This document shows positions 47,217-56,559 of a stretch of DNA of 64,000 bases, one piece after another; within the stretch, counting starts at the first letter, position 1, and each line of letters begins with the position of its first letter. The DNA is from UBA6623 sp965226435 (lineage in GTDB: Bacteria; Acidobacteriota; Terriglobia; Bryobacterales; UBA6623): NCBI GenBank assembly GCA_965226435.1, contig CBDDCY010000006.1:248001-312000 (forward strand), given 5' to 3'. Below the pieces are notes generated by a model. The model saw only the letters and a list, made by a program, of their open reading frames with translations, ran no database searches and was not told where the DNA came from. Both the position numbers and the translations under genes were made by a program.

Positions 47217-49655
47217 ATGAAATCGCTGCTTCCCTATTGCACAATTCTCTTTTTCGTATGCCTGTTGGGCTGGGGGCAACCCGCCCGGGGGGAATCCCCC
47301 GGCGCGCTGCATGGCCGAATCAGCGCCCCCCAAGGCGAGCCCGCGGCCGGCGTCTCGGTCACGCTGAGGCCGCGCAACGGCTTTCACTCACTTTCAAGCC
47401 GCGCCGACGCCGAGGGCGTCTATCGCTTCGACAACGTCGCGCCCGGCGAATATTTGCTGGAGGCCGCGGACGCCTCGTCCACTTTTGGAGCATCGGAATT
47501 GCTCACGATTCCGGCCGGTGAGGACATGAATCGAGACATCCGACTCAAGGTTCGCGGTACGCCGACGGAGGTGCAAGTCACGGCTTCGGGCACTCCGCGC
47601 GCGTTGCAAGAGGTCGCCAAGGCGGCCGACACGATTGATGGCGGCGAGATCAGCCGCCGGGCGGAATACGCCGTGGCGGAAGCCGTACGTAATGTTCCCG
47701 GCGTGCGGGTGAAACAGAGCGGCGGGCCCGGCGCGTTGACTTCGATTCAGACACGCGGCTTGCGCAACCAAGACACCGCCCTGCTGATCGACGGGCTGCG
47801 TTTCCGCGATGCCGCCGGAATCCAAGGCGACGCTACGTCTCTCTACGAGCATCTGCTGGTCGTCGATACCGAGCGTGTTGAATTTCTGCGGGGCTCGGGA
47901 TCTTCGATCTACGGCTCGCACGCGATGGGCGGAGTGATCAATGTCGCCTCGCGCACCGGGGGCGGCCCCACGCACGGCGAAATTTCGGCTGAGGGCGGGG
48001 GGCTTGGATTCTCGCGCGGACTGGCAAGAATCGGCGGCGGACTGGGCGGCGTCGACCGCCTTGTCTACAGCGCCGGCATTTCGCACGTCAACGTCACCGA
48101 AGGCGTGGACGGCTTTGACCCTTATCGCAACACCAGCGGCCAGGGTTCGGTTCGCTATCACTTTCGGCCGTCGATCTCTCTAAGCGGGCGGGTGTGGGCA
48201 TCCGATGCGTTTGCCGCGCTGAACGAATCGCCGACGTTTGATGCGTCGGTCTTGGCGAATCATCCGGCGAGTGGGCCGGTGCGGGCAACGGGCCTGGCCG
48301 CGAATCAACTGGATAGATTCGCGCTCGAACAGCCTTTCCAAGCCGGAGGCGCCACTTTCGTGCAGGGGTTTAACGACCCTGACAACCACCGCGTTTCGTC
48401 GTTCTTCACGGGGGCGTTAGTGTTGCAGCACGAGCTCAGCGCGCACAGCTCCTATCGCCTCAGCTATCACCGGGTGGATACCGATCGCTCGTTTCGTGAC
48501 GGGCCGGCGGGCCGCAGTTTCTTCGACCCGACTTTCAGCAGTGACGGACGTTTCGAAGGCCGCATTGAGACAGTCACGGCCCGGAGCGACCTGAACCTGG
48601 GGTCGAATCTGATCAGCTTCGGATATGAATATGAGCGCGAAGAGTATTTCAACTTCAATACCGACGAGAACCCGGACCCGGCGTTACGGGACGAGTCGAG
48701 CGGGCTGACCGAGCAGAGCAGCCATTCGATTTTCGCCCAAGATCAAATCCGCCTCGTCGACGGTCGCTTGCAAGTCGGACTCTCGGGACGCCTGCAGAAT
48801 TTTTCGCTCGGCCCGCCCGTCTTCACGGGTGACGCCAACCCATATGTCGGTGCGAACTCGCTGTCGCCACGCACCGCCTACACAGCCGACGGCGCGATTG
48901 CGTACTTTTTCCGATCGAGCAACACGAAGGTTCGGGCGCACGTCGGGAACTCCTATCGTTCGCCGTCGTCGTTCGAGCGTTTCGGGGCGTCGTTTTTCGG
49001 AGGGTTCGCCAGCTTTTGGGGCGACCCGAGGCTGGCGCCGGAGCGATCGATCGCTGTCGATGGCGGCATTGATCAGTGGCTGTTTGGCTCGAAGGTTCGT
49101 TTGAGTGGAACCTACTTCTACACGGCGCTGCAAGAAGTCGTCGTCTTCGATTTCGGGATAATCGACCCGACGGTCGATCCCTTCGGACGTTTTGGCGGCT
49201 ACCGCAATACCGGTGGTGGATTGGCGCGGGGCGCTGAGTTCAGTGTCTCGGCGGCGCCGAGCTCGTCGCTGAGCTTGACCGCTTCCTATACGTATACCGA
49301 TTCCATCTCGCGCTCACCGACCGTGGCGGGGGAGAATTTCTTCAAGACGCTTGGGCTCTCTGATCACACGTTCACGTTGACGGCGACGCAGCGATTCGGA
49401 CGCCGCTTCGACGTCACCTTCGATCTGTTTGCCGCGAGCGATTATCCGCTGACGTTGTTTGGGGCGAATCGGCGACTGATATTCGACGGTCCGGTGAAGG
49501 CGGACTTAGTGGCGACGTACTCAATCCCTGTTGGGGAAGGTAAGGAACTGCGTCTGTTCGGGAAGAGCGAAAATCTCTTCGACCGGCGCTATTTCGAGAA
49601 CGGCTTTGAAGCGCCGGGGGCTTGGGCGATCGGGGGATTGAAGTTCAATTTTTAG
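47217..49655 (+). CDS. TonB-dependent receptor, probably for corrinoids (812 aa)
   Basis: Outer-membrane gated porin. ATG 47217 is chosen for its signal peptide (LLPYCTILFFVCLLGWGQPARG) and the upstream GAGGAAAGG; the open frame extends further but lacks these. Domains: regulatory-like beta sandwich at about 28-105 (LHGRISAPQGEPAAGVSVTLRP), plug at about 125-235 (VRNVPGVRVKQSGGPGALTSIQTRGL, ALLIDGLRFRDA, VEFLRGSGSSIYGSHAMGGVINV), then a beta barrel ending in AIGGLKFNF with a terminal Phe. Control by the cobalamin riboswitch supports corrinoid import. Confidence 0.9.
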   Translation: MKSLLPYCTILFFVCLLGWGQPARGESPGALHGRISAPQGEPAAGVSVTLRPRNGFHSLSSRADAEGVYRFDNVAPGEYLLEAADASSTFGASELLTIPAGEDMNRDIRLKVRGTPTEVQVTASGTPRALQEVAKAADTIDGGEISRRAEYAVAEAVRNVPGVRVKQSGGPGALTSIQTRGLRNQDTALLIDGLRFRDAAGIQGDATSLYEHLLVVDTERVEFLRGSGSSIYGSHAMGGVINVASRTGGGPTHGEISAEGGGLGFSRGLARIGGGLGGVDRLVYSAGISHVNVTEGVDGFDPYRNTSGQGSVRYHFRPSISLSGRVWASDAFAALNESPTFDASVLANHPASGPVRATGLAANQLDRFALEQPFQAGGATFVQGFNDPDNHRVSSFFTGALVLQHELSAHSSYRLSYHRVDTDRSFRDGPAGRSFFDPTFSSDGRFEGRIETVTARSDLNLGSNLISFGYEYEREEYFNFNTDENPDPALRDESSGLTEQSSHSIFAQDQIRLVDGRLQVGLSGRLQNFSLGPPVFTGDANPYVGANSLSPRTAYTADGAIAYFFRSSNTKVRAHVGNSYRSPSSFERFGASFFGGFASFWGDPRLAPERSIAVDGGIDQWLFGSKVRLSGTYFYTALQEVVVFDFGIIDPTVDPFGRFGGYRNTGGGLARGAEFSVSAAPSSSLSLTASYTYTDSISRSPTVAGENFFKTLGLSDHTFTLTATQRFGRRFDVTFDLFAASDYPLTLFGANRRLIFDGPVKADLVATYSIPVGEGKELRLFGKSENLFDRRYFENGFEAPGAWAIGGLKFNF

Positions 49656-49754
49656 GGCGGCGACCGCTGTTGTTGGCCAGTGGGGCCAGCGGCCGCGGCG
49701 GGTCGTTGAAGCGAGACAACCGGGCGAACGGCTCGCGGGGGGACCGCGAGGGGG

Positions 49755-49855
49755 CTGTGAAAAAATGGGGGACAGTCCACTTCGCGCCAGACGCACTTAT
49801 TGATTCAATGGAACTGATTCGGTCGGCGCTCGGTACAGTCCCCAATTTTTCACAG
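49755..49855. repeat. 101-bp inverted-terminus element (MITE/REP-like), copy 2
   Basis: Same length and ends as the copy at 18888-18988 (CTGTGAAAAAATGGGGGAC ... GTCCCCAATTTTTCACAG), with differences limited to the centre. It sits in the 49656-50070 gap between two tail-to-tail TonB receptor genes, where no gene is seen. Confidence 0.8.
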
Positions 49856-50070
49856 CCCGAGGCGGCACGGCTCGGGAGGTTCAATATCGAATCTGATTTG
49901 AAGTTTCAGGTCAGAGGGGCCACCGGCCACGCCGGATCGCTCAGGGGAGAAACTTGGTCGAAGGGTTCGCCGGGACCGCGCCGCACGGCGGCGCGGCTCG
50001 GGTGGGTGAACGTCCGATCTATTGGTAGCGGTTGTGAATCTCCGGGTAGCGCGAAATTTGAAGTTTCGAG

Positions 50071-52098
50071 TCAGAACACATCGAGCCGGATGCCGCCGCG
50101 AATCCAGCGGCCCGGCTGCGACAAACCCTGGAACGCCTCGTGGTACATGTTGAGCAAATTGGAGACCTGGAAAAAGGGATGCCAAAGGCCTTCGGTGTAC
50201 ATCAGCGAGGCGTCCCAGAGGGCTTTGGTTGGTTGCCAAGAGCGATTGAAGGCGCCTAGGCGGGTTGTGAAGGCGATTCCCTTGCCGAGCGAACCTTTGT
50301 AGCTAAAACTTGCCGAGTTCAGCGGGAAGTTGAACACGTAGCGCGAGGTGACGCCCGGCGTGAGCGCCTTTGACGCCCGCATGGCGGTGTAGTTGAACCC
50401 GATCTCGGAAGCTGTGCCGAGGCGTTGACGGACCTGGACTTCGCCGCCGCGGAAGGTCAGTTCGGCGAAATTGCGAGCGCGGAATTTCAGGTCGTCCATT
50501 CCGCGTACCCAGTCGATTGTGTTGTCCTCTTGGCGCTGAAACCAGGTCAGTGAGACGCTCGTGCCGTGATCGGAATACCAGTCGGCCCCAGCCTCGTAAT
50601 TCCAGACGTTTTCGGGCAACAGGTTTTGGTTGCCTTTGCTGACGGGGTCTTCGTAGTAGAGGTCGGTGTAGGTGGGTATGCGGTAGCCATGTCCGGCTTG
50701 CCCGCGAATCTTGAACCCCTTGCCGATCCAATAGCCGAGCGACAGGGTCGGGCTGGTTTCGCCGCGCCACTTTCGCCAGACCTCTTCGCGGACGCCGACG
50801 ACGACGGTCAATCGCTCGGTTGGGCGCAGGTTGAGCATGAAAAAGGTCGAGGCGCGTTCACGGCGCCGCAGGCCGAGGTTGGTGCTGTCGATGCCTTCCG
50901 ATAGCAAGGAAGCGCCGGCCGACCAGGTGAGCTTGTCGTTGACTTCGCCGCGGACCGAGTAATTGCCTTGGTATTGATTGGTGGTGTGGAAGTTCTCGAA
51001 AATTTCGGGGCGGTGTCTGAACAACACGAAGTTGTCGGTGTGGCGGCGATACGCGAAGTTGAAGCGGTGTTGCAAGCGGCCGGGGTCGCGGCCGATCGTT
51101 TGCGAGGCGGCGACGAAGGTTGATCCGGTGTGTTCCCACGAATCCCAAGGGCCGTAGAAACCGTTGGCTCCGAAAGGGCGGTCGTTCTTGGCGACCATGA
51201 CGGTCGTGGACCCGAAATCCTTGTCGAGGAAGGATTCGCTTGAGAACGAGATATTGCGGTAATCGCGACCGGGTCGGAAGCCGCTCGAGAAATTGCGCTC
51301 AAACGTCGTTTGTTGACTCCAATCGCCTAATTTGAATCCGCTGACGATTCCTTGGCGATGCCAACCGAAATCGCCGCCGCCGGCCATCAGTTTGAGTTCG
51401 GAGGCCTGTGGTTTCTTGGTGACGAAGTTGACGGTGCCGCCGATGGCATCCGAACCGTAGAGAGTCGACCCGGTGCCGTGCAGAACCTCGACTTGGGCAA
51501 CCGATTCGAGGGGTAGCGGCAGATTGAGGTTGTGGTGCCCGGTTTGGCTGTCGTTGACGCGAATGCCGTTGATCAGCACTAAGACTTGATCAAACGTCGA
51601 GCCGCGGATCGACAGGTCGGCTTGGGCGCCCTCGGGGCCGCGCTCGCGTAGGTCGAGGGAAGTGTCGTGCTTCAGCAGATCGGCGAATGACCAGGACGGC
51701 AGGTCGGGGTTGTCGACCGAGAGGACGACCAAGGTGCGATTGATTTCCGCCAACTCGCTGGGCTCGATGATGCCGGTGACGACGATTGGCGTTTCAATGC
51801 GCGTTCGTAAGCTCAATTGGAAGGTCATGGCGGCGGCGCCCGGAGTCAGCGGGCGCTGGGCCGTTTCGAATCCGGCCGCGCGCACCGTCGTCACCGGCTC
51901 GTAGCTCGATCCGAGGCCGCACAAACGCGCCCGACCCTCGGCGTTGGTGAGTTCCGCTTGAGACGACGCCGTGACGCGCGCACCGGGAACGGGGAGGCCA
52001 TCGGGATCGCGGACCGAAACGTCCACACAATCGGTCGCCGGGAGGGCAGGGGAGAGCAGCATCGACAGGGCAGCGAGGAGCGGGTAGGAACGATTCAC
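50071..52098 (-). CDS. BtuB-like TonB-dependent receptor (about 675 aa)
   Basis: The GTG at 52098 is preferred (GGAG 8 bp upstream, signal peptide NRSYPLLAALSMLLSPALPAT); a TTG at 52134 is in frame. An N-terminal regulatory-like domain (VSVRDPDGLPVPGARVTASSQ) leads to the plug (LRERGPEGAQADLSIRGSTFDQVLVLINGIRVNDSQTGHHNLNLPLP, VEVLHGTGSTLYGSDAIGGTVNFVT), then the barrel, which ends GIRLDVF. The HHNLNLP stretch is typical of BtuB-type plugs in Acidobacteriota and Bacteroidota. No riboswitch is seen upstream, so substrate stays open. Confidence 0.88.
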   Translation of the reverse strand: MNRSYPLLAALSMLLSPALPATDCVDVSVRDPDGLPVPGARVTASSQAELTNAEGRARLCGLGSSYEPVTTVRAAGFETAQRPLTPGAAAMTFQLSLRTRIETPIVVTGIIEPSELAEINRTLVVLSVDNPDLPSWSFADLLKHDTSLDLRERGPEGAQADLSIRGSTFDQVLVLINGIRVNDSQTGHHNLNLPLPLESVAQVEVLHGTGSTLYGSDAIGGTVNFVTKKPQASELKLMAGGGDFGWHRQGIVSGFKLGDWSQQTTFERNFSSGFRPGRDYRNISFSSESFLDKDFGSTTVMVAKNDRPFGANGFYGPWDSWEHTGSTFVAASQTIGRDPGRLQHRFNFAYRRHTDNFVLFRHRPEIFENFHTTNQYQGNYSVRGEVNDKLTWSAGASLLSEGIDSTNLGLRRRERASTFFMLNLRPTERLTVVVGVREEVWRKWRGETSPTLSLGYWIGKGFKIRGQAGHGYRIPTYTDLYYEDPVSKGNQNLLPENVWNYEAGADWYSDHGTSVSLTWFQRQEDNTIDWVRGMDDLKFRARNFAELTFRGGEVQVRQRLGTASEIGFNYTAMRASKALTPGVTSRYVFNFPLNSASFSYKGSLGKGIAFTTRLGAFNRSWQPTKALWDASLMYTEGLWHPFFQVSNLLNMYHEAFQGLSQPGRWIRGGIRLDVF

Positions 52099-52134
52099 AG
52101 AAAGATCTCCGAACAAGCTTTGATTCGACAACAA

Positions 52135-52503
52135 GTTTAGCTCATCTGGTCACAAATAGGTCGATTCTTTATTCTAGTCGGGTCGAGGTACAGGAGTCAG
52201 ATGAAGTCCTACAAAGTTTACAATGGAGAATGTTATGGCAATGATCGCATATTTTAGACGATGTTAAATTGATTATAGGGGATGTTGATACCCTCAAAAC
52301 CACTGTACACTGGGTCGCTATGGAGATGAAGTTGGGCGATGGAAAGGGTGAGTTCGGGTTGCGTGGTCTTGATTGCCTCCCGGTGCCGGGCGGTTGCTTG
52401 GAATTTCGTCGGACTTCGTTCAGTGCCGGAAACGTTCGGGTCAATACACTCGACTGGTGGCCTCCGGTTGGACAGGGTGCCCATAACGGTCTAGGATGGC
52501 TAT
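52135..52503. other. AT-richer gene-free stretch between the divergent TonB receptor and the 52504 gene
   Basis: The first half (about 52140-52320) is visibly AT-richer than the rest of the window, with no gene or motif that I can support. It is the natural place for promoters of both flanking genes. Confidence 0.4.
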
Positions 52504-53040
52504 ATGAAGATCGCTGTGGCGTTCCTGCTTCTCGGTGGTTTGTGTTCGGCTTTCGGTCAGGAGGGGACGATCCCGCGTTGGGAAATTGTCGAACTTGCCG
52601 AGAATTTGAATGAGACCGCGCAGTCGGTGGAAAAGATCCTGAGCCGCATTCGACCCAAGGAATGGATGCAAGACGGCGCGCCGGAAATCTACATCTCTCA
52701 GCACAAGACTTTGCAGGCCGACGTCGCCAGCTTAGCGTTGTCGGCCCAAGAGATGACGCGGAAACCGGAAAAACTCTCGGCCGCGATCAGCACATTTTTG
52801 TGGCTCGACCGGGTCAGCTCGATGGTCGATTCGTTGTCCGCGGGCGTGCGCAAATACCAAAACACGGCGTTGGCGGATCTGCTCGATCGAAACGGTGCGA
52901 AGGCTCTTGCGAGCGAAGGCCGTTTCAAGCAGTACATGCGACAGCGCGCGGTGGATCAAGAAGCCGAACTCGCCATTGCCGACGACGAGGCGCAGCGTTG
53001 CCGCGGCGAAATGTTAAGAAGGCCCCCGGGGCGCGATTAA
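52504..53040 (+). CDS. Exported hypothetical protein (178 aa)
   Basis: Not recognised. A signal peptide (KIAVAFLLLGGLCSAFGQ) precedes a mainly helical chain: IPRWEIVELAENLNETAQSVEKILSRIRPKEWM near 23-55 and LSAAISTFLWLDRVSSMVDSLSAGVRKYQ near 92. Paired Trp/Glu-rich helices suggest a helical bundle in the periplasm. It lies 25 bp before yraN on the same strand. Confidence 0.65.
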   Translation: MKIAVAFLLLGGLCSAFGQEGTIPRWEIVELAENLNETAQSVEKILSRIRPKEWMQDGAPEIYISQHKTLQADVASLALSAQEMTRKPEKLSAAISTFLWLDRVSSMVDSLSAGVRKYQNTALADLLDRNGAKALASEGRFKQYMRQRAVDQEAELAIADDEAQRCRGEMLRRPPGRD

Positions 53041-53065
53041 CCACATACATTGCCGGGGGAGGACC

Positions 53066-53515
53066 GTGTTTCAGGCACTCCGCTACCGGCTTCGGGCGCT
53101 CGCCGACCGCGCCCGGCCGCCCCATCTCCGCGACGCTCGGAGGGGAGAAGATCTAGCCTACGATTACCTGCGCCGCTTGGGTTATACCGTCGTGGCGCGC
53201 AACTACCGTCCGCGAGCGGGCAAGGCGGAGCTTGACCTGGTGGCGTGGGATGGCGACCGACTCGCGGTCGTCGAGGTGAAGACGCGGGCGAATGTCGAGT
53301 TCGGCCGACCCGAGGAAGCGGTCGGGCGAGAAAAGCGCCAGAGGTTAATCCGGGGCGCGACCGATTACGCGAGACGCGCGGGCGTCGACTTTGATTGCGT
53401 GCGGTTCGACATTGTCAGTGTGGTCTTCGACAATCCGCCGACGATTGAACTGGAAAAAGGAGCCTTTTCGGCGCGCTCGGCGCGGAGGGCAAGGTCGGCG
53501 GGCGGGCGCTTCTAG
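53066..53515 (+). CDS. yraN: YraN/UPF0102 family protein
   Basis: Restriction-endonuclease-like fold of unknown role, 149 aa. Family motifs: GEDLAYDYLRRLGYTVVARNYRPRAGKAELDLVAWDGDRLAVVEVKTRANVEFGRPEEAV, in which ELDLVA and VEVKTR are the nuclease-like acidic positions. The GTG start at 53066 follows a clear GGGGGAGG. The last codons (RRARSAGGRF) may not be native: the stop TAG at 53513 is formed by the CTAG that begins the downstream repeat. Confidence 0.9.
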   Translation: MFQALRYRLRALADRARPPHLRDARRGEDLAYDYLRRLGYTVVARNYRPRAGKAELDLVAWDGDRLAVVEVKTRANVEFGRPEEAVGREKRQRLIRGATDYARRAGVDFDCVRFDIVSVVFDNPPTIELEKGAFSARSARRARSAGGRF

Positions 53516-53670
53516 TGCCACGACCGCATGCACCAGTTTGTTTGGCTGCAAAGCACTATTCTTGAGTGACCGCATCGCGTGGCGATGCGGCTCTGGTTGG
53601 CAGTGGTTTCCTTCGCAATGGCGGATCGAAGTCTTCTCAACAAGGTCGGGTCATGTGGTCTGAGTACTAG
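53512..53670 (+). repeat. CTAG-bounded repeat, full copy 2 (159 bp)
   Basis: Starts CTAGTGCCACGACCGC and ends GTGGTCTGAGTACTAG. The ends are partly inverted (CTAGTxCxxxGACCxC on both sides, 11 of 16 positions), and CTAG at each end could be a 4-bp target duplication. It matches the minus-strand copy at 55488-55659 along its length and the partial copy at 18813. Besides this element, 53516-53832 holds no gene. Confidence 0.8.
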
Positions 53671-53832
53671 GGTAGGCTCTGATGGGCGCGGGAGGCGCGG
53701 TGTCTCTCGTCTCGCCTTCCACTGAAGCGGTCGGTTGTGTTCGTGGAACGCGGTGCAACCAGCGGCGCCGCCCCGACGTCTTTTCCTGGAAGGTGCCGTC
53801 CCAGGGACCTTTGTAGGATAATCAGTAGTTCG

Positions 53833-54669
53833 ATGAAGGACTTTCTCGAGTGGGCTTCGGCGGGAAGCCGTGAAGAAGCGCTGGCGCGGGAGATCGATTC
53901 GGCCGCGATCCCGCGCCACATCGCCATCATCATGGATGGCAACGGGCGTTGGGCGGGCCGACGACATCTACCGCGGGCCGCGGGCCATCGAGCCGGTGTG
54001 CGGCCGGTGCGGGAAACGATTGAGGCCTGCTGTCGATTGGGCGTCGAGGTGTTGACGCTCTACGCGTTTTCGGTCGAAAACTGGAAGCGGCCGCGCGCGG
54101 AAGTACAAACGCTGTGGGGGTTGCTACGGCACTACCTGCACCGAGAGCTGCCCTCGCTCAAGAAGAACAACGTTCGCTTTCAAGTGATCGGACGCGTCGA
54201 GGCGTTGCCGGAGGCGGTGCGGAATGATCTGGACATCGCCATTGTCGAAACCGCGGCCAACACCGGGTTGCGGCTCAACGTCGCGCTCAACTATGGGGGG
54301 CGCGCCGAACTGGCCGACGCGGTCGAGACGTTGGTGAAGCGGGCGAGGAAAGGCGAGGATTTCGAAGTCGACGAGGACGCGATCGGCGCCGAGCTCTATA
54401 CGGCGGGGCTTCCGGATCCGGATTTGCTGATTCGTACATCGGGGGAGATGCGAGTCAGTAACTTCTTGTTGTGGCAAATCGCCTACGCCGAAATTTGGGT
54501 AACCGATAAGTTGTGGCCGGACTTCCAAACGGTTGATTTGCTGGAATCGATTTTGGATTACCAGAGGCGTGAAAGGCGCTACGGCGGATTAGGAGCGGCG
54601 CGTCCGGAAGACGAACCGGCGGCGGCGTTCGTGGGCGCGCGGCCGAGTTCGGAAACAGAGCCTGGGTAG
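53833..54669 (+). CDS. uppS: Isoprenyl transferase (undecaprenyl diphosphate synthase)
   Basis: Adds isopentenyl units to farnesyl diphosphate to make the C55 carrier of peptidoglycan and other glycans. HIAIIMDGNGRWAGRRHLPRAAGHRAG near 28-54 carries the catalytic Asp, VEVLTLYAFSVENWKRP near 75, and PDPDLLIRTSGEMRVSNFLLWQIAYAE near 198 holds the substrate-binding RTSGE...R-x-SNFLLWQ motif. The ATG at 53833 gives the normal N-terminus; the longer open frame overlaps the repeat area. cdsA follows on the same strand, a common pairing. Confidence 0.95.
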   Translation: MKDFLEWASAGSREEALAREIDSAAIPRHIAIIMDGNGRWAGRRHLPRAAGHRAGVRPVRETIEACCRLGVEVLTLYAFSVENWKRPRAEVQTLWGLLRHYLHRELPSLKKNNVRFQVIGRVEALPEAVRNDLDIAIVETAANTGLRLNVALNYGGRAELADAVETLVKRARKGEDFEVDEDAIGAELYTAGLPDPDLLIRTSGEMRVSNFLLWQIAYAEIWVTDKLWPDFQTVDLLESILDYQRRERRYGGLGAARPEDEPAAAFVGARPSSETEPG

Positions 54670-54711
54670 CGGCCGTTTCGGATCGCTCGGGATTTTCGCG
54701 AATTTTTCCTT

Positions 54712-55491
54712 ATGAAACGGGTCCTTACGGCCCTCTTGCTCGTCCCTTGCGTGACGGGCGTCGTATTTTTCGCGCCGCCGGCCGCGGTTTCGGCCGGGTT
54801 GGCGGCGGCGGCGTTGTTGTGCCTGCGCGAGTTCTTCGAGATCGCCCAAGCAGGCGGCACGCGGGCGTTTCGGATTGTGGGATACGGCGCGACGGCCGTG
54901 CTCATCTTTGCTCCCCAGGTACCGCAACCGGGGTTCTTCGTCGGACTCGTTGTTCTCCTGCTTCTTTTATCTCTAGGGTCTGAAGGCACGGTGTCGGAAG
55001 CCGCCTCGTCGGTAGGCTCGACGCTGTTGGGCGTGGTTTACGTTGGAGGGCCGTTCGCCTTGGGACGTGAGCTGCACGGGGTCAGCCCTCATTGGCTGTT
55101 CTGGGTTTTGCTGCTCAATTGGGTGGGAGATTCGGCGGCTTATTATGTCGGGCGGGCTTTCGGCCGGCACAAGTTGGCTCCTCGCGTGAGCCCGAACAAG
55201 ACCTGGGAGGGCTCGCTGGCTTCGGCGGCGGCGGCCGCCGCCGCCGGACTTGGCTATTGGGTGTATTTCACTCCGCGGCCCGAACTCAGCGCGGTGTGGG
55301 TGATCCTGCTCGCGGTCGGGGTCAATGTCGCCGCGCAGGCGGGCGATCTGGCCGAGTCGCTGTTGAAGCGCGGCGCGGGCGTCAAAGACAGCGGCGACTT
55401 GCTCCCCGGACACGGCGGGATGCTCGACCGCGTGGACGGAGTGTTGTTTTCCGTACCGGTTCTTTACTTGGCCTTGGGGCTGTTGCGCTAG
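54712..55491 (+). CDS. cdsA: Phosphatidate cytidylyltransferase
   Basis: Makes CDP-diacylglycerol from phosphatidic acid and CTP for phospholipid synthesis; integral membrane protein with about seven helices. The C-terminal signature GVKDSGDLLPGHGGMLDRVDGVLFSVP is intact, as is NKTWEGSLASAAAA near 162. The stop TAG (55489-55491) is formed by the CTAG at the edge of the downstream repeat, so a few native C-terminal residues may have been replaced. In many bacteria dxr follows; here the repeat and the opposite-strand lipA do. Confidence 0.95.
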   Translation: MKRVLTALLLVPCVTGVVFFAPPAAVSAGLAAAALLCLREFFEIAQAGGTRAFRIVGYGATAVLIFAPQVPQPGFFVGLVVLLLLLSLGSEGTVSEAASSVGSTLLGVVYVGGPFALGRELHGVSPHWLFWVLLLNWVGDSAAYYVGRAFGRHKLAPRVSPNKTWEGSLASAAAAAAAGLGYWVYFTPRPELSAVWVILLAVGVNVAAQAGDLAESLLKRGAGVKDSGDLLPGHGGMLDRVDGVLFSVPVLYLALGLLR

Positions 55492-55659
55492 TACTCAGAC
55501 CACCTGAAAAGAGACGTTTCCTCGATCTTATTGGGAAGGCGTCCGGCTGCCGTCGCGGAGGAAACAACTACCAAACAGAGCCGCATCGCCATGCGATGCG
55601 GTCACTCAAGAATCGCGCTTTTCCGCCAAACAAACTTTTTCAAGCTGTCGCGGCACTAG
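55488..55659 (-). repeat. CTAG-bounded repeat, full copy 3 (172 bp), minus strand
   Basis: Read on the minus strand it starts CTAGTGCCGCGACAGC and ends GTGGTCTGAGTACTAG, matching copy 2 at 53512-53670 with some indels. It fills the gap between the convergent cdsA and lipA genes. CTAG is present at both edges. Confidence 0.8.
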
Positions 55660-55665
55660 TGGGCG

Positions 55666-56559
55666 CTAGGCCCGTTGCTCGACTTGCTCGGCCATATAGG
55701 AGCTGCGCACGAGCGGGCCGCTGAAGACGGCCCTGAACCCGATCGATTCGCCGTATTCGCGGTAGCGCTCGAAGGTTTCGGGAGGCACGTATTCCTCGAC
55801 CCGAAGGCGTCGACGGCGAGGCTGCAAATACTGTCCGATCGTGGCCACATCGGTTTCAGATTGTCGCAAGTCGTCGAGCAGGCGGCGCACTTCGTCTTGG
55901 CTTTCCCCTAAGCCGACCATCAATCCCGATTTCGTTAGAACGTCCGGGGCCCGCCGCCGGGCAAAGGCCAGCACGTTGAGCGATTGCCGATAGTCGGCTT
56001 GCGGGCGCACGCGGTAGTAGAGTCGCGCGACCGTTTCCATGTTGTGGTTGAAGACGTCGGGGCCGGCGTCGAGCACTCGCGCGACTGCGTTGGTGTCGCC
56101 GCGAAAGTCGGGGGTCAAAACCTCGATTTTGGCGTTGGGCAACGCTTCGCGCACACGGCGCACGGTTTGGGCGAAATGGCCGGCCCCGCCGTCGGGCAAT
56201 TCGTCGCGGTTGACGCTGGTGATGACAACGTAGCGCAATTCCATTTCCGCGGCCATCTCGGCGACTTGGCGGGGCTCGTTGGGATCGAGAGTTTCCGGCG
56301 TGCCCCGAGGGACGGCGCAAAACCCGCAGGTACGCGTACAAGTATTGCCCAAGATCATGAACGTCGCCGCCTTGCGGGCGAAGCACTCGTGGATATTGGG
56401 GCAGCGGGCCGACTCGCAGACCGTGTGCAGCCGCCGCTCGCGCAGCCTGACTTTGAGGCCGTGAAGGGCAGGGAAATCTGTCTTGCTTCGGCGGAGCCAA
56501 GACGGCAGGCGGGCCGACGCCGACGAATGGGACGGGGAATTGATTTGGATGATGGACAT
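55666..56559 (-). CDS. lipA: Lipoyl synthase
   Basis: Radical-SAM enzyme that inserts two sulfurs into octanoyl groups on lipoyl-dependent proteins. The auxiliary cluster motif CESARCPNIHEC and the radical-SAM CTRTCGFC are both seen, as are RYVVITSVNRDELPDGGAGHFA and the C-terminal GPLVRSSYMAEQ with the conserved Ser. The ATG at 56559 gives 297 aa, the usual size; the longer open frame upstream looks untranslated. No lipB neighbour. Confidence 0.95.
   Translation of the reverse strand: MSIIQINSPSHSSASARLPSWLRRSKTDFPALHGLKVRLRERRLHTVCESARCPNIHECFARKAATFMILGNTCTRTCGFCAVPRGTPETLDPNEPRQVAEMAAEMELRYVVITSVNRDELPDGGAGHFAQTVRRVREALPNAKIEVLTPDFRGDTNAVARVLDAGPDVFNHNMETVARLYYRVRPQADYRQSLNVLAFARRRAPDVLTKSGLMVGLGESQDEVRRLLDDLRQSETDVATIGQYLQPRRRRLRVEEYVPPETFERYREYGESIGFRAVFSGPLVRSSYMAEQVEQRA

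Noticed and set aside
49656..49754. Possible terminator between the two tail-to-tail TonB receptor genes.
   Set aside because: No GC-rich stem followed by a T-run was seen; the only strong symmetry is the 101-bp element.
50071..52503. A second cobalamin riboswitch was sought upstream of the BtuB-like receptor.
   Set aside because: No GCCACTG core, B12 box or closing stem could be found in 52100-52503 on the minus strand.
53671..53832. N-terminal extension of uppS from 53737.
   Set aside because: Extra residues are not part of the family and follow the repeat; ATG 53833 gives the normal N-terminus.
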